A stretch of 64,000 nucleotides of DNA from assembly GCA_003117195.1 (NCBI GenBank), contig BDSI01000132.1:1-64000 (forward strand). The letters are read 5' to 3'. The position numbers and the translations under genes were made by a program. The DNA is from Eudorina sp. 2006-703-Eu-15 (lineage: Eukaryota; Chlorophyta; Chlorophyceae; Chlamydomonadales; Volvocaceae). Shown here piece after piece: positions 9,136 to 18,808 of this stretch (the first letter of the stretch is position 1; the number at the start of each line of letters is the position of its first letter). A model generated the notes under the pieces. It was not told where the DNA came from, did not search any database, and saw only the letters and a list, made by a program, of their open reading frames with translations.

Positions 9136-12100
9136 ATGTAGTCAGGTACTATTCCTATGAATCGAATGGCATATTCCTGTCGTCAAGGCCAGTTTGTCGC
9201 CATGCGACTGGTGGTCGTTACATGGATGATGCCCACCAGGGTTACAGACCGGGCGGTATTGTGATAGTCGATCCGTGGAACTCCTTGGCATGGCCCCCCC
9301 CGTTCTGCAGCTGCCCGTACGAGGCTGGGGCAGCTGGCGCCCGGGGGCCTCGGCGCCTCGATCGGCGAGCCACACGCGGTGTCATTCCCCGCGCGGCGGC
9401 TAATACGGCAGCCCCCCAGCCATATCGCTGCCGCGTTATCGGCAACCGCCCACATTTCCACCGCTGCCGCGCAACTGCAAGCCGCCTCACAGCAATTGCA
9501 CGTGTGCCAGCTCCCCCGTCGGCAACCAACCATGGTCGCACAGACACATCGGGCGCGCAGCTATCCGTGTTGATCCGGCTAGATCCGGCTCAGTCCCAGG
9601 ATTTCGCGGCACAATACGCCCATAGCGCCCGTTCACCTTCCACTCGGGACCCAGCGCCCCCACCCACCCCGCCGCGCCTAGCGGTCTCGTCCACTCACAC
9701 CGAAAGTGCTTGCCAACGCTTATCGAAACCGTGCATCTACCCCACCTGCTAATACACCACCCTGCCCCCACCGGGAGAGGCGGACGCGCCTCCGTCCGGA
9801 CGGCCCACCCTGCAGGTTGGGTCAGGCAGGTAGGTTGCTGCAGGGCACCCCGCCCCGCACCCCTCCCCGCCTCCTTTCCACCGCGCCGACGAACGGGGAA
9901 CCCGCGGTGACGCCCCAACCACCTAGCTACTGAGGACCTTGAGGATGAAAGCCGCAATGTTACTAAACGCGGCAGCAACAGCAACTGTAGCGCCGACTCC
10001 TCCGTACAAGTGCAGGACGAGCAAACACGAGCGTCACGACGCGGCATGCGCCATCCGCCATGAACCTGTTACGACTCCTCCTCTTCCCGGCCCCTCCTTC
10101 TCCATTCACGCCCACCTCCTCCCGCCCACCCCACCTGACCACTGCGGTGCGGCCCCGCCCACCCAACTCCCACAGCACCGCCGACCCGCCCCCGGTATCC
10201 CACCGGTTGCCCCTCCCGTGCATCAAGGCCATCCTAGCGCTGTCCCATGAGGCCCCCCCACAGTCCACTCGGTTGGGGGTGGTGACAACCACCGGTTGCG
10301 GCACCCAAGCCCATGCGCCCCACCCGGCCCCAGCTCCGGCACGTGGCCTCGCCACCTAGCGAGCTGGCGAGGTGCCGCCTCATTTGGCACCTTGCCCCGG
10401 ATCTCCCTCAGCGAGAAGGGCAGACGGGGGCGCCCGAGCCTTGCCGGCCCCGTCGTGCCACACCGGGGCCGAGGCGAGTTGCACCCAGAGGTCGGCTCAC
10501 TGCCCCGTGCCCACCCTCAAGCGCACCACCTCTCTCTTTCCTCCCCATGCTTCCAGTAACTCTCAGCAGCGGCGCAGGAGATGGACCCGGCGGCTGCCAT
10601 GACGTCGCGCTGCCCTGGGCAAACGAGGGTGTCAGCGTAACGTAATCAACGAGCGGAACAAGGTGGGGCAAGTTTAGAACCGCGGAAGGGGGCCTTGCAT
10701 TTAAGCTAGATGGACTATCAAGCTAGGGGGCCAATAAAGCACCGCCCGGCCGCGACCCGTTGCCGCATAGGACATTCCCACCCACGCAGCGTCCCTCCTC
10801 CCCAGCCCGCCCAGCCCATCCCATGCATAGTCCCTTTTCTCAAGCTCGCCCCTCCCAACCCGCGCATAGTCCCTCCTCCCAAGCCCGCCCCCATGAGTCA
10901 CTCCTCCTCATCTCGCCCCTCCCAAACCACGCATAGGTCCCTTAGTTGCCTATTGCCCACAGGAGGGCGTCGCATCGGGCTCCCCAGCAATTCGAAGTAA
11001 ATCCCCATGCGTACCAAACACACCTCCATGCCGCGATTGTCGATCACCGGTCTGGACGAGTCGATCCTGTTGGATTCAAAACGCATTCTTGTGCTTGACG
11101 CGTTGTCGGTGAAGTTGCAGCTGCGGCGGTGTTGTAAACGGCCACCTGGCGAGGGACTATGAAGGGCAGCCTTCGTGGAGCGGATGGTGACCTTGACCGA
11201 CGTACGCCCACTGCATCGGTCTTCTTGGACACCGTCGATGTGGGATTGAGAGTTGTCTGGCGCGCGTCGGTCAGCTGCACATGGTCGCGCTCCTCCGTCG
11301 TTGGTCAGCAAACTTCGCGGGTCACTCGGGTCTGTGCGAGCGAAGGACCAAAGGCACCACAGCTTGGCTACGAAGCACAATGTGATCCCAGATCAACGCG
11401 CAAACCGACGAACTGCATTTCCACTCCCAGAATCATGTATACCCATAAAGGCCACGAACAGCCAGCAGCCATGCCAAGCATGTTGCGGTCGGACGCACGT
11501 TGTCGCAATGGTCACGCCACAAAACGAGCTTCGAGTTGCAGTCTGATAGCACGATATCCACAAACCAGCACTCACGTAAAAGTTTGCAGCGGCGCTGGCA
11601 ACGTCGCTGTCGACAGGAACATGACCTTGACAATTGTTTGTGATATCTCTGCAACAATTTATTGTGAACATGTAAGTTAAAAAATGAATCAATCTGGGAT
11701 TGCTGGGAAGAATGCTGGCATCGACTTTGGAGCGTAAGTACTGGCGACCAGCAAACGCCTCCGGGACAGCGAAAGGACAGGAATGGACTCCTACGCTTAA
11801 GCGAGAAGGATGACTGGCCTTTACGTCGTACAAAATGACAAGGTCACTACTGCTGCTTCGTACATGCTTCAGGGATTGGCTTTTGTTGCATGTACCTGAG
11901 GCCTTCTTAATCAGAATGCGGAATGTACCGTGACAAGGACCAGCTGGCTTGACAATTTCCTTTTTACGGTAAAACCGAACGAGGGATGGCGCAGTCTGTG
12001 GGCGACGCCTCGGCCGTAGCCAGCCAGGTTTGACTCATAGTGTAATGGCGTCGAGCTGCATTGCGCGAGAAGTTTGCGGAGTTCGGCTGGAGGTTCTGGC

Positions 12101-13788
12101 TGCAATTACTGCAAAGCGCTCTACCAGCTCTGTCGGCTACCGTAGTTGTGCCTACCGTTGATTTCATTTGTTATCATTATATACTTGCGTAGCAACTTGC
12201 GATGCGAGCCCTTCATGGCGCGCTTCCAAGGTGAGACCGACGATAGTGTCAGGCTTGCAAGCCGCTGCAAACGTCGCCAGGTGAGTGGTAATGATCGGAT
12301 AAGGTGTAAGAGGTTCTTACTATGCAATCTCAAGTTCATTTCGGCTAAATTAGTTGTGTCGAGCTGTCGCATGCATGGCCTGAGGACGCTGCCCACAACA
12401 TGATCAAGCGCCGGCTCATCCTCAAGCAAAGACACATCAAGCAGAGACATCATCAAGCAGAGACACATCAATTATTGAGAGGCTAAGCGGGGAGTGCGCA
12501 TCGATTTACCTGTGTCGATGTCTGTCGGTTGGGATCGATTTTGCTGCCGGCGAGCGACATGCTCGTTTGTGCATGCTTCTGGAACTGAGCGCTGACTGAG
12601 GCAAGGCAGGCTTTCTAACATGGCGATGTGCGCTGGACAAGGTTTTAGAAGGGCGGTGTGGTAACAGAAGGCGGCCGGCCGCAGCGACGCACGTCACCTG
12701 CTTTCAGGTTTCGGCACACCAGCCAACTCATCAGCCACGGGAGGCGAGCTGGCTGGCATGTCGTGGAAATGTGATCCCGAAATTACGACCTGCCGAGGCC
12801 TACACTCTCAACGGCGCCAGGGCGACACACACACCAGCAGGGGGTGACGGAGCGACGACGCGACCCTCAACCCACAATGCAAGCTAGGATACAGCCCCAC
12901 GGATGATATGAATCCGTGGTCTGCCCCGCACTAACGACGGCCCAACCAAGCTACGGGGCGATTAACAGTTTCTGTGTGCGCCCTATCTACCTCCCACGTC
13001 CCATCCCAACACTTAGTCACCTACCCTGCCGCTGGCTGGCCTGATGGCGGCCTCACCCCGCCCTTTGGTTCTGGAGCGAGCCCACTGCAACCGTTCCAAT
13101 GGCCACCGTACGTTCGTACTGTTCGACAACATGAATGAATGACGCGGTGGCGGGAGGTGCAAAGGTCGGGGGAAACCCGTAACCTCTCCACCCGCGGCCC
13201 CTTAACACACGCCTCGGTTATAGACCTCTGAAGTGTATTCTCAACGTCAAAACCCCTCGGAGGAGGTAAGTGCTACAGCTAGCTAGCGGACCACACGCCC
13301 ACATACACCAACAACAGATACTCCTGCCGTGTGACCAACATGAATGCATGACGTCAGCGGAACACACGCTGCAGAGCGACTAAAGCCGGGCCCCAACGCG
13401 CACCCACCCAGTCAGGCGGCGCACCGCCACCAATCAACGAATTAAGGCGCACCGGGCCGGTGCCAACATGTCCGCCCGCCGGCAGCTCAGTGATGGCATC
13501 CACTCATGTGCACGTGCGCCATGCGAAATGCGACATGCACGCAGGCATTCGATCGCGAGGTACCAATCAGCCGGATCATGCATCAGGCCCCCGGGGGCAT
13601 GACGCCCATGTCCGTATGCGGGTGGAGTTCGCCGAACCGACGCACCCACGACCACACACACATGGCAGGTGGAGGCGTGGAGCAGGCCGCACCGCCCTGG
13701 AGGGGCTCCCCGCTGCACCAGGTGACGTCAGGACCTGCCTCTGCCGCTGAGCCTGTAGACAGGTGCCTCGCACCCTAACGTTGGCAGG
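9136..13788. other. 4.6 kb without recognisable genes
   Basis: Many short open frames on both strands come from high GC content; none has a recognisable domain or convincing splice structure. Contents that can be named: C-rich imperfect tandem repeats at 10776-10955, short direct repeats of a CAAGCAGAGACACATCA-like motif near 12423-12471, and alternating AT-richer (11600-12480) and GC-rich blocks. Unit 2 carries the same at 40542-45179. Confidence 0.45.
10776..10955. repeat. C-rich imperfect minisatellite (about 45-bp unit)
   Basis: Around four degenerate copies, each built from CCCTCCCAACCCGCGCATAG-like and TCCCTCCTCCCAAGCCCGCC-like halves. It is repeated identically in unit 2 (about 42183-42362). 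Confidence 0.55.
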
Positions 13789-13893
13789 ACCATCACAAAA
13801 GCGGCGACCAAAAATGCCGTGTGGGGCCCGGATACATGGGGGGAGGAGCAGCAGAGAGCGCTCGACAACATCAAGCGGGAGTTTGCGGAGGAG

Positions 13894-14390
13894 CAGTGTT
13901 GCTATCTTCCAAAACGGGAAAATAGAATTCCGCAGGTTTCCGGTCTGTCGCCAGTAGCCAAAAAACCTTTGGCAGGGCAGATTTTGGGAGGCTTCCTAGG
14001 TGCCAGGAAATGAAAACCTCCGAGGCAGGTCGGAAATATTTCTGCGTGTTTCGACAGCAGGGCCACTGGTACCACAGCTACGACAGTCTTGGAGGCCTGA
14101 AGGGGGCTTTCCTTGCGTCGCAGATGCGTATGGGAGGGTAACGAGGAGTTGGGGACACGGCGTTGGAGTGTGTTTTGGAGGTAGACATGTGTACGACGCA
14201 GGAATTGCCCCTGAGCCTGCAGATTTCCGTGCCCTTTTGGTAGTCTGGAAAATAGTTGGTAGGGCAGATTTCCGGCTCTCCACAGCATCAAATAAATGAA
14301 ATCTCGCAGGTTTCTTGGGGGTCCGGGAAATAGAAAAATCCCGGGGTTTTTGCCCCGTAAATAATCTTTTTATTTAAGATAGCAGCACTG
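13894..14390. mobile_element. hAT-type MITE 1 (unit 1)
   Basis: 497 bp with terminal inverted repeats CAGTGTTGCTATCTT / CAGTGCTGCTATCTT (14 of 15 match) and an exact 8-bp target duplication CGGAGGAG (13886-13893, 14391-14398). CAG ends and 8-bp duplications are the signature of the hAT superfamily. No transposase inside. It splits the gypsy reading frame between AEE and GRILW. Confidence 0.9.
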
Positions 14391-14875
14391 CGGAGGAGGG
14401 CCGCATCCTGTGGCGCATGGATCCCAGCAAGCCACGCATCCTGCATACTGACTGGGGCGAATTTGGGGTGAGCGGGGTGTTGGGTCAGTTGGGGTCCACG
14501 AGTCCCAGGAATGAATGGTGGCCTGCGTGAGTCGGACGCTCAACATTCATGAACGGCGCTATGGGGCGTATCGGCCGCCTCGCGTCACCGACCCGGCTGT
14601 GCCAATTGCCACTGCTGTTGTCCGAGATGCACGCGCGGCCTTGCGCCTGACCGGCCTAGAGCCGCGCCTGCCCTTGCGCCTGGACCCAAGCACCGGTGCC
14701 GTGGTTGGCATCGACACAACGCTGCGCCAGCACGCCTTCTTTGCAGCCGCAGAACAGGAGGGCATCGCTCTTCTGGAGTTGCCGGGAGGCCTAGCATCGG
14801 GCCTGCAGGCGTACCTCCGCCTTGGCGTCTCGGTGCAGGGGAACGTCAGCCTGGAGCAGCGGCCCGCGGTGCGGG

Positions 14876-15075
14876 CGGCGGTGCGCGCCCTGGTCCCTGC
14901 CATGCAGCGCGCCTATCCAACACTCTTACGCCTGGGTCCCCGTCTCGTCGGCACCGGGGGGGGGTGAGGTGCCCGACTCGCAAGAGGCCGTGGATGACGA
15001 TGTGGAGGTAGAGATTGGGCGCGCGCTGCTGCAGCGGCAGCCGGGGTTCGGACTCGCCACCGCCCTGACGACGGT
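14876..15075 (+). other. 198-bp segment deleted from unit 2
   Basis: This stretch of the gypsy relic (linker before the integrase) is missing at the matching place in unit 2 (about 46268). Short similar GCGGTG/GTGTTGGTT-like sequence lies at the edges. It gives a polymorphism between the two copies. Confidence 0.8.
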
Positions 15076-15264
15076 GTTGGTTGAGGCAGCCGACCAGCAG
15101 GAGGCCGCAGCGCAGCCGCAGTGCCCGAATGTCTGGAATGACAAACCTGTGATGGAGGAGCTTGGAATGGAGGCGTGGTGGCGGGCGGGACCGGCGACAG
15201 CCGGTGAGTCGCGTGGTGTGCTGCGTGCTACCGCTGGGACGGCACTCAGCGTCTGCGTGTGGTG

Positions 15265-15708
15265 CAGGGTGGCTATCTTAAGATAAAAGTATCTATAGTA
15301 TCTGAAACTTTAGATACTTTTGGCTTGCCAGAAAGTTCTGTTTAAGATACTTCGCCCCATTGAGAAAGGCATGGTATCTTACCGTTGACGGATACTCGGT
15401 AAGACAATTGTGAGGTCCATATCTCCCGTCCGAGTCATATCTCACAGACTGCGTGCGAGTTCGGTCATGTACTGCATGTATCGTTTTGGTTTATGACAGT
15501 ACTTCGTCAATGATGCGCCCTGTCCGCTTCCCTCAGCTGTACTGTCAGGTATAGTGCCGAACTTGCTTCCGAACATGACTATTGACATGAAAGATACTTC
15601 GGGCCGTTTCCAGAAGGGAGTATCTCCCCATACACAGATACTTTCAGCGTTTCGAAGCCAGGAGTATCTCGGGGTTTAGATACTCCCAAAAATAAGATAG
15701 CCACCCTG
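15265..15708. mobile_element. hAT-type MITE 2 with internal AGATAC motif array (unit 1)
   Basis: 444 bp with perfect 16-bp terminal inverted repeats CAGGGTGGCTATCTTA and an exact 8-bp target duplication GTGTGGTG (15257-15264, 15709-15716). The inside holds ten copies of the hexamer AGATAC or its reverse complement. It shares the GCTATCTT core with MITE 1, so both may be mobilised by one transposase. No coding capacity. Confidence 0.92.
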
Positions 15709-17300
15709 GTGTGGTGTCCAATGGTGGGCAGAGGGTCTGCCCGCCGCCGGAGGAGCGCTTGGAAGTTGTGTAGGCGGTGCATCGTCAGCTCGGTCACCTG
15801 GGGGTGCACCGCACGCTGGCGTTGCTGCAGCTGGGGCACTGGTGGTACGGGATGCGACAGGATGTGAGGCAGGTGGTGCGGCAATGCCGGGTGTGTGATA
15901 TGGGCAACGCGAGGGGCACCGTGCGCCCGGTGGAGCTGCATCCTCTCCCGATCAGGGGCCTGTTCTACCGCTGGGGCATGGACTTGGCCGGGCCGCTGGT
16001 CGAGACCCCCGGGGCTACAAGTTTTGCATGGTGGCCATCGAGCACTTCAGCAAGCACATCGAGGTGGTTGCGGGACAAGTTCGCTGCCAGTGCGTGTGGC
16101 GACGGCCTTCACAGACGTGCTGGCGCACTTCGGTGCGCCGGCCGAGATGGTGACTGACAATGACACGGAGTTTGAGGTGGAGTTTGCGGAGCTGTTGGAG
16201 CGCTGCTTCATTGACCACCGCTTGACCTCGGTCAATCGCCCTCAGGCCGACGGTGCGGTGGAGTGTGTCGTGAAGGTGGTGAAGGAGGCCCTGCGGAAGG
16301 CGTGCTATGAGGCGCGGGATCCGCAGGCGTGGGAGAAAGCGCTTCCGGAGCTGCTGCTGGGCTATCTTATCGCTCCTCGCCGCAGGTGTCGACGCGGTTC
16401 TCACCGTACCAGCTGCTGTACGGTGGGGTTGCGCCAGAGATTCCCCAGCAGTGGAAGGAGCGCCTGTCGCCGCCGATTGACTTCGATAATGCTGCCACCG
16501 CGGCTCAGTCGCTTGTTGATCGGGCGGCGTGGGTGCGCCAGGCGTACCCCGCAGCGGCCGGCAACCTGCTCATCGCGCAGCACCGTGACACCCTGTGGTA
16601 TGCGGCTATCGGCACGGGTCGCTACCTCGCGAAGCCCGTCGAGTTCGCCCCAGGTGACTATGTGTACGTGCGGCGGGTGGGGGTGAACAACACCCTGCAA
16701 TTCCCCCAGCACGACGAGATCCTGCGGGTGGTGTCGATCGGGCCGCTGGGCGTCGCGGTCCTGGTGGGGAGCGACAAGGCGCTGACGCGGCGGCATGTCA
16801 GTCAGCTGCTGCCCTGCCACATGGAGGTGGACCCGGACGCGCGTCTATTTCAGCCGGCGCGCGACCTGCAGTGTGAAGTGTGCGGGTCGTCCCTCGGCGA
16901 GCCACGCATGCTCCTCTGCGACAGAGGTGCCGGAAGCTCGGTGTGGAGGGGCCCAAGGGCCCTGTGGCACAACGGGAGGCAGTCGGCGCGCTGCTGTTCC
17001 CGGGGGCCGCAACGCGGCGGCAGGATGCGGAGGCTGCGGCGCTGGATGGGGGCCGCTGGAGCAGGGAAGAGGGAAAGAGATGCTGCGCCGGAAAGGGATC
17101 CTCGAGTACCATTCCCGTGGCACTCCACCCCGTGGCGGTGTGGGAGCGCACTCGTGCGTGGTTCGGATCTCGGGGGCCGTGAAAACGCCCCAGCGCGCGC
17201 GCCGTACAGCAACACGCGCAAAAATCCTGGCCCTGCAATTCCACGTAGCGGTATGGGTAGAGGCCGTGCTTGCATGCGTAGCCGGCCTTAGCTGGGTGCA

Positions 17301-18040
17301 GGAACCCCTAGAGCGAGCCGGTGAGCCCCAGTGCTGCCCACCCAATGGGACACGTGTGCGGTACATCTGTACATCTGCATGTGTGCGTGATCCCCCGCCC
17401 GTGGTTGTGGGGGGAGGTAATCGTTTTTCAGCAGGAACAACCGTGTGTGGTGATCCCACCCACCCACACTCGGCTGTGGCAGGGCCCAGGTGTCATCAAG
17501 AGCTCAAACCACCATCGGAGCCTGACACCATAGTGCGTGCACTCACTTCCAATTGGCTTCCTGCTGGCCAACACGCACAAGTGCCAAACAAAGACACGGT
17601 CGTCGCGGTGTCGCACCATGTTCACAGAGGTTGCTCAAGGGGAGATCCGGGCTTGTAGACCTTCCATAGTCATCATAATACGAAAGTGACTGCAAATGCA
17701 GAGTCCCCCAAACACAAAGCGCACAAAGAAGACCCATCCTCAGATGTTAGGCATGCCATCTATACCTACCAATGTCCCAGCTCCAAGCTCTCAGTAAGAC
17801 AAGTGCCACAACCCGCCGCACAATGATGAGTCCATTCATCCTACATTCAAGTCCTGCTTTGGTTCCTATCCAGACGCAATGCAGTGTGTGCATATAGCAG
17901 ACATCATCATCATCATCCACCTAGAGCTTCTGCTCCACCTCTCCCTCCTGCGACTCAGCTACTTTAACTGTCCCCCGCCTCTACTCGGCAGTCCCCCGCC
18001 TCTACTCAGCAGTCCCCCGCCATTACTTGACAGTCCCGTG
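17301..18040. other. Spacer; possible gypsy 3' end
   Basis: About 740 bp after the gypsy relic. The part 17521-17660 resembles 61141-61300 in sequence and orientation and could be a shared LTR or tail. The part 17781-18040 is present only in unit 1; in unit 2 the sequence jumps from 48982 straight into the minisatellite. Confidence 0.45.
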
Positions 18041-18059
18041 CTTCACCCCAGCATCCCTC

Positions 18060-18808
18060 CGCTTCACCCTGACGTCCGCTTGCTTCACCCCAGCGTCTGC
18101 CTGCTTCGCTTCAGTGTCCCCCTACTTCACCTCAGCCTCAACCTGCTTCACCTCAGCCTCAACCTGCTTCACCGCAGCCTCAACCTGCTTCACCCCGGCG
18201 TCCACCTGCTTCACCCCGGTGTCCCGCGCTTCACCTCGGCGTCCGCCCGCTTCACCTCCGCGTCCGCCCGCTTCACCTCGGTGTCCGTCCGCTTCGCCTC
18301 GGCGTCCGTCCGCTTCGCCTCGGCGTCCGTCCGCTTCGCCTCGGCGTTCGCCCGCTTCGCCTCGGCTTCTACCCGCTTCGCCTCAGCGTTCACCCGCTTC
18401 GCCTTGGCGTTCGCCCGCTTCGCGTCGGCGTCCGCCCGCTTCGACTTGGCTTCCGCCCGCTTCACGTCGGCGTCCGCCCGCTTCACCTCGGCGTCCGCCC
18501 GCTTCGCCGCTTCGCCTGGGAGTCCGCCTGCTCCGCGTCGGCGTCCGCCTGCTCCGCGTCGGCGTCTGCCTGCTCCGCGTCGGCGTCCGCCTGCTCCGCG
18601 TCGGCGTCTGCCTGCTTCGCCTGGGCGTCCGCCTGCTTCGCCTGGGCGTCCGCCTGCTCCGCCTCGGTGTCCGCCTGCTCCGCCTCGGCGTCCGCCTGCT
18701 CCGCCTCGGCGTCCGCCTGCTCCGCCTCGGCGTCCGCCTGCTCTGCCTCGGCGTCCGCCTGCTTTACCTCGGCGTCCACCTGCTCCGCCTGAGCGTTCGC
18801 CTGCTCCT
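18060..18808 (-). repeat. 21-bp coding minisatellite (unit 1)
   Basis: Tandem 21-bp units (about 35) of the type GCGTCCGCCTGCTCCGCCTCG, encoding on the - strand heptads such as ADAEAEQ, then ADAEVKR. The left part (about 18060-18240) is more diverged. The array is longer at its distal end than in unit 2, and the order of variants differs. Confidence 0.9.

Larger units (their letters stand above)
13789..17300 (+). pseudogene. Degenerate Ty3/gypsy pol (RT end, RNase H, integrase, PHD finger), unit 1
   Basis: A + strand gypsy relic without recognisable LTRs. In order: the RT/RNase H linker (VWGPDTWGEEQQRAL, then GRILWRMDPSKPRILHTDW), an RNase H start (CVSRTLNIHERRYGAY) that jumps to a linker, then integrase with H-Q-L-G-H-L and C-RVC zinc ligands (15777-15905), GMDLAGP, VTDNDTEFE and RPQADGAVE as the D, D, E region, a C-terminal integrase part to about 16850, and CEVCGSSLGEPRMLLCDR (16872-16930), the start of a PHD-finger-like motif. 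Damage: TAG at about 15773, frameshifts near 16015 and 16350, loss of most of RNase H, and two MITE insertions. Removing each MITE plus one target duplication restores the frame. A PHD finger may target integration to chromatin; that is inferred. Confidence 0.85.

Noticed and set aside
9084..9752. 222-codon + strand frame
   Set aside because: No domain, biased composition, and competing frames on the other strand; likely a GC-driven open frame.
18060..18808. CRISPR array
   Set aside because: Repeats are contiguous 21-bp units without spacers, and the setting is eukaryotic.
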